64,000 bases of DNA from Roseovarius aestuarii (GTDB lineage Bacteria > Pseudomonadota > Alphaproteobacteria > Rhodobacterales > Rhodobacteraceae), in the NCBI RefSeq assembly GCF_019966515.1, contig NZ_JAIMIB010000019.1, forward strand, positions 37,867 to 101,866. Direction: 5' to 3'. Position numbers and translations under genes: made by a program. Positions 1 to 9,753 of this stretch are shown here, piece after piece (position 1 is the first letter of the stretch; the number at the start of each line of letters is the position of its first letter). Under the pieces are notes generated by a model that saw only the letters and a list, made by a program, of their open reading frames with translations, was not told where the DNA came from and searched no databases.

Positions 1-7
1 AAGCTTT

Positions 8-31
8 GAGGCACCGGTCAACCGGTGCCTC
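8..31. terminator. Perfect hairpin, probable terminator
   Basis: An 11-bp perfect stem (GAGGCACCGGT paired with ACCGGTGCCTC) surrounds a 2-nt centre. It lies about 90 bp beyond the stop of the leftward glycosyltransferase operon, so it can end that transcript or one entering from outside the window. No long T tract follows on either strand, so termination is inferred from the stem alone. Confidence 0.5.
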
Positions 32-119
32 ACCCCCCGTCGCCAGTGTGCGGCTTTGCGTAACTGCCCGCAAAAAGGCCAAAGGAAGCGTCATTCGTTC
101 TGTCTGACACCAGGTCGTT

Positions 120-2369
120 CTAATGCTTCGTATCGCCTTGCAATTCTACCGAGAAAAACCAATCAGCCTCTGGATCACGCGCAACAACCTCGTCAGGGAT
201 GGAACCGGGGCCTGCAAGAAATACATTCGCGCCAAAATGCCTGTGCATCCGGGACAGCTTTTCCAGCCGCGGCCCGGTGAGTTCATCATAGAAAGCCGCG
301 TTGTTTCGGGCCGCCTGAAGTTCTTGTATCTTGTCGCGATGGTGCGCAACGGAATGCTCATGAGCAGCGGCGATTTCCGGATCGGACATCAACCGGGCAA
401 GCTCTGCCTGCATCCGGGGCAGGCGGCACTGGATCGACATATCCACCTCGGAATTATTGTTCATCCGAAACCAATAGGCGAGGCCCTGATCGCGTGCCAC
501 GTGGTTTACCCGACCCCTGTCGCGCTTGACGAGAAAGCTTTCGGCTGACCGAACCGCATAGTGATTTAGCTGTACCAGATCATACCCATAGGTATCGATC
601 GTCGAGCGCCAGCCATTGCGGTAGATGTCTTTCGGCAATGGCCTGCCCGATCCGTTCACCCAGTTGATCTTGTTCCATAGCTGCGGCTTCAGGCCCTTGG
701 GGCGATGCACCCCCAGTTTCTTGAACAAACCGATATTGCGGAAAAGCGTCTTGAACCCCCATGCCTGATGCGGTTTTCGAATTTCTTCCGGAGCGCAGCG
801 CAAAAACTGTTCGGTTACAGGACGGTCCTGAAATCCATGCACGTCGCTGTTCCCGAAGAGCCGCCAAGTCATTGCGATCATGTTGGCATCGGGAACGGCG
901 GCGAACAGCGCGTCAAGAGTGCCATCGCCGGTTTTGATATTGATGAACTCGTCCACATCAATGCAGGCCAGCCAGGTCGCGTCGCGGAATACCGGTTCGT
1001 CCTCGGCCGCCTGCAACGCCGCATGCTGCGGCTTTAGACCCGAGTCCCGGAACGGGTTTTCGCGGTGCTGCACGAAGCCCTTATCCTGCAACATCTGCAG
1101 CATCGTGTCCGTGCCATCAGTGCAGTCATTGGTGTAGATAATGAAGTCATCGACGCCAATCGCGCGGTGATAGGCCAGCCACTCCAGGATGAAGGGGCCC
1201 TCGTTTTTCATCGTCGTGATAATGGCGCATCTCCCGCGCGTGCCGGATTTCGTATCGAGCTGAATTTCGGGCATCTGTACCGGATTGTGGCCAAAGTGCT
1301 CGGTGGATTGCTCTAGCAGCAGAGGGTGTTCGATCAGAGAGGTCTTGGGGACAATCTTGGATATTGTTGGGGCTGGGTGACGCAGCGCCATGTGGCGAAA
1401 AAACTTCTGAGTCCGCGTCATGTCCGGCTCGGCATTGCCGACGCGGACGAGGCGCCAGATGGCACCTTTGGGTGATTTCGAGGGGGCAATACACCAACGT
1501 TGCCGACCGCCGCTTGCATCGAATTGCACGCAGGTATGATCGGCAAAGTGAACCTTCTCACCTTTTCGGATGCGCCAAGGATAACAGTGTTGTCCTACGA
1601 GCGCGATGAGACCACCTTCTGCCGAAATAGCAGCATCAAAAACCGTTTCTTTACCCGGTGGGATCAGATCGTGCACATCGACATTCGCAACCGCGTGCGA
1701 CTGGTCCAGAAAGCGCGCGCGCATGATTTCGTAGATCGAGAGCATCCCAAGCGGGCTGCTCCAGGGGCAGGGATCGGCAACAACCATTCGATCCTTGCCC
1801 GGTGCTTCGGGCACGCAAAACGGATGAGCTTCGGCCGGAAGATCAGGTCGGCCAAGTGGGATATCGCTGCTGAGCAGGACAACAATGCAGGGCAAATCGC
1901 GACGACGAAGCCCCTTGCGCAACCTGTTCGCGAATTTCTTGTCGGTTCCGGGCTGGGCGCGATCAAGGATGACGGCGGCATCAGCATTCTGCTGTTCTAT
2001 GTGATAGGCCAGCCAGTCGAGTACGATGTCAGCGGATTCACCATTGCGAACAGCCGCCAGCGCATTGCGGCCCTCCAACAGCGAAAGCTCTGCCTCGGCG
2101 GGAACAAGGCTGACCGATCGGCCCGCGATTTCAAAATCGTTCCGGGCCTCCTCTGGCAGTTCAAATGTCAGGAATGCGGCGCCGCCGACCAAACTGGTCG
2201 CCGTGAGCTTTGCGCCGGCAGGCGGCAAGACGATTTCCGCCGAAACCTCGCGATCAAAGAACAGGGTGACGTGACGCCGATCAGCTTTCCGACATTCGAC
2301 AATATCAACAATGCACAGGTCATCATACTGGTGGCTGACGAGACGGCGTTCTATCAATCCTGCGGTCAT
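120..2369 (-). CDS. Family 2-like glycosyltransferase with degenerate N-terminal copy
   Basis: A 749-residue protein. The C-terminal half, from about residue 376, is a glycosyltransferase of the family-2-like type (Glyco_tranf_2_4 style), with the signature MKNEGPFILEWLAYHRAIG, then TNDCTDGTD, and the DxD-type metal and nucleotide-sugar motif in CIDVDEF. The N-terminal half contains what looks like a decayed second copy: VLDWLAYH echoes LEWLAYH and NVDVHD echoes DVDEF, but the acidic signature is incomplete. It is therefore probably non-catalytic. The ATG at 2369 is chosen because it overlaps the upstream gene's stop as ATGA, which points to translational coupling. The open frame continues further upstream but would run through the preceding gene. 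Likely role is cytoplasmic transfer of a sugar to a surface glycan; acceptor and sugar are unknown. Confidence 0.8.
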   Translation of the reverse strand: MTAGLIERRLVSHQYDDLCIVDIVECRKADRRHVTLFFDREVSAEIVLPPAGAKLTATSLVGGAAFLTFELPEEARNDFEIAGRSVSLVPAEAELSLLEGRNALAAVRNGESADIVLDWLAYHIEQQNADAAVILDRAQPGTDKKFANRLRKGLRRRDLPCIVVLLSSDIPLGRPDLPAEAHPFCVPEAPGKDRMVVADPCPWSSPLGMLSIYEIMRARFLDQSHAVANVDVHDLIPPGKETVFDAAISAEGGLIALVGQHCYPWRIRKGEKVHFADHTCVQFDASGGRQRWCIAPSKSPKGAIWRLVRVGNAEPDMTRTQKFFRHMALRHPAPTISKIVPKTSLIEHPLLLEQSTEHFGHNPVQMPEIQLDTKSGTRGRCAIITTMKNEGPFILEWLAYHRAIGVDDFIIYTNDCTDGTDTMLQMLQDKGFVQHRENPFRDSGLKPQHAALQAAEDEPVFRDATWLACIDVDEFINIKTGDGTLDALFAAVPDANMIAMTWRLFGNSDVHGFQDRPVTEQFLRCAPEEIRKPHQAWGFKTLFRNIGLFKKLGVHRPKGLKPQLWNKINWVNGSGRPLPKDIYRNGWRSTIDTYGYDLVQLNHYAVRSAESFLVKRDRGRVNHVARDQGLAYWFRMNNNSEVDMSIQCRLPRMQAELARLMSDPEIAAAHEHSVAHHRDKIQELQAARNNAAFYDELTGPRLEKLSRMHRHFGANVFLAGPGSIPDEVVARDPEADWFFSVELQGDTKH

Positions 2370-3415
2370 GTGCTGTTTTGACCTTGTGCAGAAACAGCGC
2401 GCTGCGCCTGCAGGAAGGCAAGAGCTGCCGACGCACTTGGAGGCGTGCTGCCCGTCAGCAAACCGAGCCGAAAATGAAACCGAAGTGTGTCTGTGTCGGC
2501 CATAAGCTCTGCCGCGCGTCGCTGGTGCCACTGGTCACACCGCCCAAGCCAGTCCGGAACATCCGTTAAAGCCTTGAGCTTGTCATGCTCGACATGTGTG
2601 GCATCCATCATGGGAGTGATGTCGAGTGCAACGGTGGTATTCCAATTCCGCTCGGCCCAGTAGGTCAATCCGATCTGCCGGTTCGAATGATTGGGCAGGC
2701 CCCGGGCGCGCTTGACAATGAATTCTTCAGCCGACCGGAGGGAGTAGTGATTAAGCCAAATCCGCCTTTTTTGCATGGGCATCCCATAAAGCGTGATGAT
2801 GGCATCATTCGCGGCAAACCGGTCTGGCAGGGGCTGACCGTCGGGGCCAAGCCAGCGGGCAGGCTTATGCGGTTTGCTGCGCGGGCGATGAACGCCCATT
2901 TTCTGAAACGCCTTGGGCCGGTAGAGGGTCTTGAAAAGATGCGCCAAGGGGAAATGCAGGTTTTCCGGTGCCGCCTTGGTGAACCGTTCAGGCGTCACGC
3001 CGGGCGTACGGTGTTGCAGACCAGCAGAGCCGAAGAAGCGCCAGGGCATGGCAAGGGCATCGAAACTTCCCTGTTCGCTTTCAAACTTTGCGATCAAGCC
3101 GGGCAGGTTGCCTTCGGGCAGGCAGATGAACTCGTCACAGTCAAAGAAGAGAACCCAATCGGCGGCTTCGACCCAAGGGTGCTTCCGAGCGATATTGAGA
3201 GCCTGCCATTGTACTGATTTTTTGCCGCGTGGTTCGAAACTCAGATGTGCTATCCGCGCATCAGCAGTTAACGCCTCAAGCAACGCTTGGGACCCATCGT
3301 TGCAGTCATGCGACAGAACCAGCATTCGATCGAAACCGGTAGCGAGATGATGAGCAATCCATTCGGTCAGATAAGGCCCGTCATCGCGCTGACAGGTGAC
3401 GCCGACAATGGTCAA
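2366..3415 (-). CDS. Family 2-like glycosyltransferase
   Basis: A 349-residue single-domain enzyme. It starts directly with the fold's first strand and the motif VTCQRDDGPYLTEWIAHH, followed by SHDCNDGS and the acidic motif FFDCDEF near residue 110. This matches the other glycosyltransferases of the cluster and is about the minimal length for the family. It is the first gene of a leftward two-gene operon and overlaps the next gene by 4 bp. It probably adds a sugar to an exported polysaccharide or glycoconjugate. The donor sugar cannot be read from sequence. No signal peptide or membrane segment is seen. Confidence 0.8.
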   Translation of the reverse strand: MTIVGVTCQRDDGPYLTEWIAHHLATGFDRMLVLSHDCNDGSQALLEALTADARIAHLSFEPRGKKSVQWQALNIARKHPWVEAADWVLFFDCDEFICLPEGNLPGLIAKFESEQGSFDALAMPWRFFGSAGLQHRTPGVTPERFTKAAPENLHFPLAHLFKTLYRPKAFQKMGVHRPRSKPHKPARWLGPDGQPLPDRFAANDAIITLYGMPMQKRRIWLNHYSLRSAEEFIVKRARGLPNHSNRQIGLTYWAERNWNTTVALDITPMMDATHVEHDKLKALTDVPDWLGRCDQWHQRRAAELMADTDTLRFHFRLGLLTGSTPPSASAALAFLQAQRAVSAQGQNST

Positions 3416-3834
3416 AAGGTGCCTCGTAGCTGATAGTTCTCTGCTCTATCTATCTAATACAACGGGTGACATGCAAAGTCACTCTGGATTAGCGGAAGCA
3501 TCCCGAACCGCTATGTCTGATATCGTTTGGGAATAAAGACCAGAAAATCGCACTTTTTGCTTACGCTATTGTTCCGGCTGTTCCCGCGGGTTTAACCTGA
3601 CGCAAAGAGTGCTCGAACTGGTTGCGAAATACACCCATGACAAATGGTATCGACAACTCGACTAGAGAATGGGTTGCCACAGTTAACTAGTTCGTTATCA
3701 TGCGCTCACAACGGTTTAACAGGTGAACCGTCAAAGCCGCATGGGCGGAGCCTCATGCGCAAACTTACGGATGCTCCCCGCAGTGTCTTCATTATTTGTA
3801 TTAAATCCCTCGCACATGGAAGTAACCCGATCAA
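3416..3834. promoter_or_regulatory. Divergent promoter region of the glycan cluster
   Basis: A 419-bp AT-richer gap between two divergent glycosyltransferase operons. It must hold both promoters. No convincing -35/-10 pair, operator or small gene was identified; the short frames here have no family resemblance. Confidence 0.4.
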
Positions 3835-5574
3835 ATGGCTATGAGACGTAGGAGCGATTCAAAATCCGCAGCACCAAAAAAAGCGCGCCGTACCTCTGCA
3901 AAAGACCAAGTTAGCTCGTCGCGTGGCCAAGGAATTGATAGCATGGTGCTTGACCCTGACAGCGTTACAAAAAACAAGAAGAAACCGGAGCAAAAAAATC
4001 CGGTAGTCGCAGGCAAAAAGCTCATTGTTTCGACAATGAAAGACGAAGGCCCTTACCTGCTGGAATGGATCGCATATCATCGCGCAATCGGGTTCACGGA
4101 TTTTCTGATCTACACGAACGATTGTAGCGACGGAACAGATCTCCTGCTCGACCGTCTGCAGCAGAACAAGATCGTTACCCATGTCCGCAACAAGGTGCTC
4201 AAGCGCGGCCCTCATAAGTCGGCGCTAAAATATGCGAAGGTTCACGAAACCTATAAGTCCGCTGAGTGGGTTTATGTTTGCGATGTTGATGAATTCCTGA
4301 ATGTGCAAATCGGGGACGGTCGTGTTGACGATCTGATCTCGTATTATTCAGATGCTGACGTGATCCCGGTGACCTGGCGGCTCTTTTCGAATAACGGCCA
4401 TAGCTCTTTGTTTCCGGGAAAATGCATTCAGGCGTTCACAGACGCCGAACCAGCCGCTGCCGGGAAAGGCGCAAAGGGCCGGTTTGTCAAATCCCTGTTC
4501 AAGCCAAATTCAAAGATCAAGCGGATAGGGCTGCATGCCCCCGTATTTGAAGATGGTGAAGAGGACGACATTGTCTGGCGCGCGTCATGGCTGCAGGAAG
4601 ATCCGAAATCCGATCCGCGACGCCCGACTGACAATTTCGGATATGACATCGCGCAGATAAATCACTACGCGGTGAGGTCAATTGACGCGTTCCTCATCAA
4701 ACGGAAACGTGGCCGGGCAAATCATGTGAACGAAACAATTGGCAAAGAATACTGGGCGCGCTGGTGTCAGGGCGGTGAGATTGATACGTCGATTCAGCGC
4801 CATGTCGACGCGATGAACAGCGAGTATCAGGAACTGGTGAAAGACCCTGTCGTCGCCCATTTGCAGGAAGGTGCGTGCGCGTTCCAGGAGCAACAGCTCG
4901 GCAGTTTGCTGGAGCTTGACGAGTTCAAAGCGCTGAAACAGGAGCTTGTCGGAGTGTCACCTGCGCTCAAGCAAAAAGTGGCCGTCACGCCCGAGACCGA
5001 AGCCCTGCGCGTCAAAGCGCCCAAGCGTCACAAAAATCGCATCCGGATGCTGGAACATATGCCAAAGAACGGACGTTGCGCCGAGATTGGTGTGTGGAAT
5101 GGTGGTTTTTCGGGTGTCATTCTTGAGGTTACCCAGCCAAGTGAATTGACCCTGATAGATCCTTGGGAACTGTTGTCAGGACAAGATGAAGGGGAGTGGA
5201 CCCACAAGAAGCACCAGAACCACGAGTTCATGCGCGGAATGTTCGAAAATGTTTTCGCAAACTACGCACACCTGCCGAATATCTCGATCAGCAAAGGGTT
5301 TTCGGCCGAGGTTCTTGAGAGCTTTCCCGACAATTACTTTGACTGGCTCTACATTGACGGGAACCATCTGTACGAATTCGTTCTGAAAGACGTTGAAGTT
5401 GCGTTCCGCAAGGTGCGGGCAGGGGGGATCATCGCGGGCGACGATTATTTCTGGGAAAAAGATGGCCGAAAGCATGTGAAAGAAGCTGTTTTAGACGCCA
5501 TGAAAGCTCATGGAATGGATGATCCGCCACCGCGGATCGGACAGCAGTTCATGATTACTGTTCCAGACCTGTAG
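3835..5574 (+). CDS. Glycosyltransferase-methyltransferase fusion
   Basis: A 579-residue protein of two enzymes in one chain. Residues about 60-330 form a family-2-like glycosyltransferase with STMKDEGPYLLEWIAYHRAI, TNDCSDGTD and the acidic motif CDVDEF. Residues about 400-579 form a class I SAM-dependent methyltransferase of the Methyltransf_24 type, with the SAM loop AEIGVWNGGFSG, the acidic strand LTLIDPWE and DWLYIDGNHLYE. The first 55 residues are basic and low in complexity. The fusion suggests sugar transfer and methylation act on the same glycan. First gene of a rightward operon; the next gene begins 12 bp after its stop. ATG ATG-like spacing (codons 1 and 3) leaves the exact start open by two residues. 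Confidence 0.82.
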   Translation: MAMRRRSDSKSAAPKKARRTSAKDQVSSSRGQGIDSMVLDPDSVTKNKKKPEQKNPVVAGKKLIVSTMKDEGPYLLEWIAYHRAIGFTDFLIYTNDCSDGTDLLLDRLQQNKIVTHVRNKVLKRGPHKSALKYAKVHETYKSAEWVYVCDVDEFLNVQIGDGRVDDLISYYSDADVIPVTWRLFSNNGHSSLFPGKCIQAFTDAEPAAAGKGAKGRFVKSLFKPNSKIKRIGLHAPVFEDGEEDDIVWRASWLQEDPKSDPRRPTDNFGYDIAQINHYAVRSIDAFLIKRKRGRANHVNETIGKEYWARWCQGGEIDTSIQRHVDAMNSEYQELVKDPVVAHLQEGACAFQEQQLGSLLELDEFKALKQELVGVSPALKQKVAVTPETEALRVKAPKRHKNRIRMLEHMPKNGRCAEIGVWNGGFSGVILEVTQPSELTLIDPWELLSGQDEGEWTHKKHQNHEFMRGMFENVFANYAHLPNISISKGFSAEVLESFPDNYFDWLYIDGNHLYEFVLKDVEVAFRKVRAGGIIAGDDYFWEKDGRKHVKEAVLDAMKAHGMDDPPPRIGQQFMITVPDL

Positions 5575-5586
5575 GAAGCGCGGAGC

Positions 5587-7311
5587 ATGAACAAGCCTAA
5601 ATACAAGACCGTTCTGGAAACTCACGGCATCAAAGTTCCTTTCGTTTCCGACGTTATCAGCCCGCGTATGGAACAGGTTATCGGAAAAGGGCGCTACGAA
5701 GCCTCTGAAATCAAACTATTACGCAAGATCTTACGGCCAAGAGATAGAGTTTTGGAACTGGGCGCGGGGGTCGGCGTTGTGTCCACCGCCGCAGCACTGG
5801 TGACTGGGCCCGAGAAGGTCATCGTGGTCGAGGCTAATCCAAATCTTATCCCGATCATTCACGAGACCCATAAACTCAACGGCGTTGAGGGCGTGGAAAT
5901 CCTGAACGGTGTTGGGGTTGGCGCACCAGTTGGCGGCGAAGCCACGTTCTATTTGCGTGAGGATTTCTGGGCGTCTTCGCTTGAAAAACCTCATGAAAGA
6001 GAGACGGGGACGATAACGCCCGTATCTGTTTCGCAGATTGATCTGAATGCCATTTTCGAAAAGCACCGGCCCTCGGTATTCGTCCTGGACATTGAAGGCG
6101 GCGAACTTGATCTGCTGCCAACGCTTGATCTTTCGTCTTGTCGGTCTGTTGTAATCGAACTGCATCCCAAAGTGTATCAGCTGGAGGGGATCGCCCGATG
6201 CTTCGATGCCTTAAGGACGAAGGGCTTTGCCTATGACGCCAAGCAGTCTCGTGGGGGAACGGTGGTTGTATTCAGCCGTATCAAAGTTCCTGCCAAGACC
6301 CAGCCTCGCGTCACCGCCGTCACATGTATGAAAGATGAAGGGCCATTCATTCTCGAATGGATCGCCTATCACAAGATGGTTGGCGTAACCGACTTTCTGA
6401 TCTTCACCAATGATTGCAGCGATGGGACAACCGAAATTCTCGATCAGCTGGACCACCTCGGGCATGTGCGCCACTTGCCGAACCCTTCAATGGGTTTCAA
6501 CTCCCCGCGTCACCAACCTGCGGCGCTACAATATGCCAGATATCACCGTGAGTACCGCGACGCGGATTGGATTATCTCTATGGATGTGGATGAATTCATC
6601 AATGTCCATATCGGCGACCGCACATTGAACGCGCTCTTCGACGCCAATAGCTCGGCAAATATCATCTCGCTTTGCCATCTTGATTTTGGATGCGACGGGA
6701 TCGAGCACTACGAAGATCGTCTCGTGACCGAGCAGATGAGAAGCTGTGACGACAAATTTCCGGCTCAAAAGCCACGGCGTGGGATCAAGACTCTGATACA
6801 TCGCTCGGCGCCTGGCTACACGCTTTCAAATCACCGACCGATATTCGATGACCCCAATGACAAGCAGATTGATTGGATTGATGGCGGCGGCAAAAAGTTT
6901 CCCAAAACACGCCGCGTGGGACAGCACAAGGGAATGACGCCCCACGGCGTTTACGAGCAGGTGCAACTCAACCACTACCCCGTTCGGTCAATCGAAACCT
7001 ACCTTACGAAGGCTGTGAAGGGTAACGTCATCGCAATCGATAGTTTTGTCGGACTTGAATACTGGGTGAAGCGAAATGGAAATGCTGACCGGGATGAAAC
7101 AATCCAGCCACTGCTGGACAGGACGAAACAAAAAATGACCGAACTGCTGGCAGATCCGGTATTGTTCGAATTGCATCAAAAAGCGGTTTGCTATCACAAG
7201 GCAGAAATAGAAAAGCTGCGCAAAGACAAGACCATGCTGGGCTTGCTCAAAAGCGCTAAAGCTTCACACGAAAAAACGAAGGGCGGCGTCAAGGACGAGC
7301 AGAGCGCATGA
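5587..7311 (+). CDS. FkbM methyltransferase-glycosyltransferase fusion
   Basis: A 574-residue fusion in the opposite domain order from its neighbour. Residues about 45-220 are a FkbM-family SAM methyltransferase, with VLELGAGVGVVSTAA, VVEANPNLI and FVLDIEGGELDLL. Residues about 240-500 are a family-2-like glycosyltransferase with TCMKDEGPFILEWIAYHKM, TNDCSDGTTE and SMDVDEF. FkbM enzymes usually O-methylate sugars or polyketides, so O-methylation of the transferred sugar or the acceptor is likely. It overlaps the next gene by 4 bp (ATGA). That adjacent genes carry reciprocal fusions supports a shared pathway rather than a chance join. Confidence 0.82.
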   Translation: MNKPKYKTVLETHGIKVPFVSDVISPRMEQVIGKGRYEASEIKLLRKILRPRDRVLELGAGVGVVSTAAALVTGPEKVIVVEANPNLIPIIHETHKLNGVEGVEILNGVGVGAPVGGEATFYLREDFWASSLEKPHERETGTITPVSVSQIDLNAIFEKHRPSVFVLDIEGGELDLLPTLDLSSCRSVVIELHPKVYQLEGIARCFDALRTKGFAYDAKQSRGGTVVVFSRIKVPAKTQPRVTAVTCMKDEGPFILEWIAYHKMVGVTDFLIFTNDCSDGTTEILDQLDHLGHVRHLPNPSMGFNSPRHQPAALQYARYHREYRDADWIISMDVDEFINVHIGDRTLNALFDANSSANIISLCHLDFGCDGIEHYEDRLVTEQMRSCDDKFPAQKPRRGIKTLIHRSAPGYTLSNHRPIFDDPNDKQIDWIDGGGKKFPKTRRVGQHKGMTPHGVYEQVQLNHYPVRSIETYLTKAVKGNVIAIDSFVGLEYWVKRNGNADRDETIQPLLDRTKQKMTELLADPVLFELHQKAVCYHKAEIEKLRKDKTMLGLLKSAKASHEKTKGGVKDEQSA

Positions 7312-8081
7312 GTTTTCCACACGAACTTCTTCGTACGATCTATAAGGACGAAGCAACGACACGCGGCATCAGGCGGCAAATTCGTGCGTGTCTTGAGCCC
7401 GTTGAGGTCGACTATAAAGGGTGCCGGATGAGGGTTCATCCCGCCGATAACAATACTGAGTTTCAGATTTGGCGGATTGGGCGTACTCACGAGGAAGCCG
7501 CTCTGCGTGATATTCTCAAGAAACTGGGCACCGATCCCTATATTGCTTTCGACGTTGGGGCCAACGCAGGGTCGTTTTCTGTCCGGTTAGGTGCGCATGC
7601 ACCAAAGGGATCGCAAATTCACGCCTTTGAACCGAACCCGGAAATGCGCAAACGCTTGGTCCATAATCTTTCACTGAACAAGCCAAATGAAGTGACGGTA
7701 CATGACTGCGCCATATCGGATCAGATTGGCAAAATGGATTTCTATATACCTGACGTCAACAATCTGGGCCAGGCACGGCTGAACGAACCATTTGAAAATG
7801 GCACAAAGCGGACTGTGCAAACCCGTAAACTTACCGAGTTTCTGCCAGAGGACGAAACGACAGAAATCGCTTTCCTGAAAGTCGATATCGAAGGGTTCGA
7901 AGATCGGGCTATCGAACCTTTGCTAACCGAGGCACCAAAAACGCAACGGCCAAGGCTTATCTTCTTTGAGCACAAGCACAACAGCCTCTGGAAGACTGAT
8001 ATCACGGCCCTGATCCTGGAATCCGGTTACAAGATGGTCAAAGAATATGGCAGGAACGCTCTTTTTGTTAAGCCTGACTGA
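7308..8081 (+). CDS. FkbM family methyltransferase
   Basis: A 257-residue SAM-dependent methyltransferase of the FkbM family. The SAM motif FDVGANAGSFSVRLG lies near residue 80, followed by IHAFEPNPEMRK and the late motif FLKVDIEGFEDRAI. Its length is normal for the family. It is translationally coupled (4-bp overlap) to the upstream fusion protein, which has its own FkbM domain, so the cluster encodes two FkbM activities. They may methylate different hydroxyls of one glycan. Confidence 0.85.
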   Translation: MSFPHELLRTIYKDEATTRGIRRQIRACLEPVEVDYKGCRMRVHPADNNTEFQIWRIGRTHEEAALRDILKKLGTDPYIAFDVGANAGSFSVRLGAHAPKGSQIHAFEPNPEMRKRLVHNLSLNKPNEVTVHDCAISDQIGKMDFYIPDVNNLGQARLNEPFENGTKRTVQTRKLTEFLPEDETTEIAFLKVDIEGFEDRAIEPLLTEAPKTQRPRLIFFEHKHNSLWKTDITALILESGYKMVKEYGRNALFVKPD

Positions 8082-8166
8082 CAATGATCGGAGGCATCCC
8101 GACATGAGAAGCTCCGCGCCGTTTCAAAATGTTGATGAGCAACGAAAATAGGGTTGAAACTCACAC

Positions 8167-9741
8167 ATGCAGTTTGTCTCTCCCCCTCGTATCGTCATCG
8201 TTGCGGGCCAAAGCAATATGGTTGGCTATCGTACTACGGTCCAAGATTTGGCCCCACGTTGGCGGAAGGCTCAAGACGGGTGTTTTTATTGGAAGGGGAC
8301 GGGCTGGATTCCACTTCAAGCCAATAAAATGAACCAGAAAAGCGCCTTTGGGCCTGAGCTTACGCTGGCACAAAGGCTTGTCGGGATCGATGAAAGCCCG
8401 GTTGGCATTGTTAAAGTTGCCCGAAATGGCAGTTATCTGGAGCGTCACTGGTCACCGGCCAGAACAGACGGGCTTTTCTCGAAACTGATCGATCAATCCC
8501 AGGCCGCTCTCGCAAGTGGGAAAAGCCACCTCTATGGGATGATCTGGCTACAGGGAGAAGCAGACAGTCTGAACGAAGAAGACGCAAACCTGTACCGGCG
8601 AAGATTTACAAACTTCATCAACCAGGTGCGTATCTCGTTAAGCGCCCCGACCATGCCGGTCATTGCCGGCATTGTGAATCCTCCTGAAGACCGGTGCGTG
8701 TACCGGGATAAGGTCAGGCGGTCCTTGAAACGGGCACCGCTTGAAAACTACGAAACAGTGCCGATGGACGATTTGGAACTCCAACGTGATCGCTTGCACC
8801 TGTCGCATCGCGGCTTAGCCCTGATGGGGAAGAGATTTGCACGAGAACTCGGAAAACGCCCAAAACCTGCACTCGTGCACCACTGGTTCTGGAATTCATC
8901 GAATTACCAGTGTTGGTATACGGGTCCGGAGGCGATACCCGAGCACGTGGTCGTTTCGTTTCCCTTTGCCGTCGCGAAGAGTGGCTATGATGAGTTTGGC
9001 TTCGGCCAGCGCGCGTTTGACAAGCGAGAAACCGGGACAATCTATATTCGTTCAAATGCGTCAAACTGGTTTCAGCATGATGAAGTCTTCCAGATCGCTG
9101 CGAAGATACGAGACTATGTTGGCGTGGACACAGAATTAACCCTTTATGGGGCGAGCATGGGCGCCTATGCGGCACTTTTGTTGTCCGGCAGCCTCACGCC
9201 AAAAAGAATTTTTGCAATTGCGCCCCAATTCTCGATCGACCGAAAGATGGTACCCTGGGAAACCAGGTGGTCGAGATCCGCAGCGCGCATAAAAGATTTC
9301 CAGTACGATCTCATCGAACACATTGATCCAACGGTGCAAAAAACCGTATTTTATGACAGTACATCAGTGGACAGACAGCATATCGATCTGCTTCCCGTCG
9401 ATGAAACATGGGACCTTGTAAAACTACCCCATGCCTCACATCAGGTATTGCGCTACTTACGCGAAACGGGGTGTCTCTCGCTTTTGGTTGACTTGATTAC
9501 CAAGCAGGATGGGGAAATTGAAAAGCTTGCGCTGATGTCCAGGGCAAATCGGCGCAAAAGCTCAATCTACTGGATGACGCTTGCTAAGGCGTGTGCGCCC
9601 AGACATCCCACCACGGCACTCAAAGCTTTTCAGGAAGCCATCGCATGTGGCGGCCCGCCTAGAAAGATACAAAAGCATATTGATCGGCTCCTATTAGAGC
9701 CCGCTAGCAGCGGCGCAAAAGTACTGGATATCTCGGGCTAA
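8167..9741 (+). CDS. Two-domain SGNH esterase / alpha-beta hydrolase-like protein
   Basis: A 524-residue protein. Residues about 1-235 resemble the sialate O-acetylesterase/SGNH fold: the nucleophile block IVAGQSNMVGY, GMIWLQGEAD (block with the conserved QGE) and DRLHLSHRG supplying the His. Residues about 240-450 look like a separate alpha/beta-hydrolase-like domain with a nucleophile elbow LYGASMGAYAALL and a possible late His in LPHASHQVLRY. The ATG is the first after an in-frame stop 12 bp upstream. It ends the glycan operon (86 bp after the FkbM gene), so deacylation of the glycan is a reasonable guess. No secretion signal is visible at the start, so it may act before export. Confidence 0.65.
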   Translation: MQFVSPPRIVIVAGQSNMVGYRTTVQDLAPRWRKAQDGCFYWKGTGWIPLQANKMNQKSAFGPELTLAQRLVGIDESPVGIVKVARNGSYLERHWSPARTDGLFSKLIDQSQAALASGKSHLYGMIWLQGEADSLNEEDANLYRRRFTNFINQVRISLSAPTMPVIAGIVNPPEDRCVYRDKVRRSLKRAPLENYETVPMDDLELQRDRLHLSHRGLALMGKRFARELGKRPKPALVHHWFWNSSNYQCWYTGPEAIPEHVVVSFPFAVAKSGYDEFGFGQRAFDKRETGTIYIRSNASNWFQHDEVFQIAAKIRDYVGVDTELTLYGASMGAYAALLLSGSLTPKRIFAIAPQFSIDRKMVPWETRWSRSAARIKDFQYDLIEHIDPTVQKTVFYDSTSVDRQHIDLLPVDETWDLVKLPHASHQVLRYLRETGCLSLLVDLITKQDGEIEKLALMSRANRRKSSIYWMTLAKACAPRHPTTALKAFQEAIACGGPPRKIQKHIDRLLLEPASSGAKVLDISG

Positions 9742-9753
9742 GATCGACACGCG

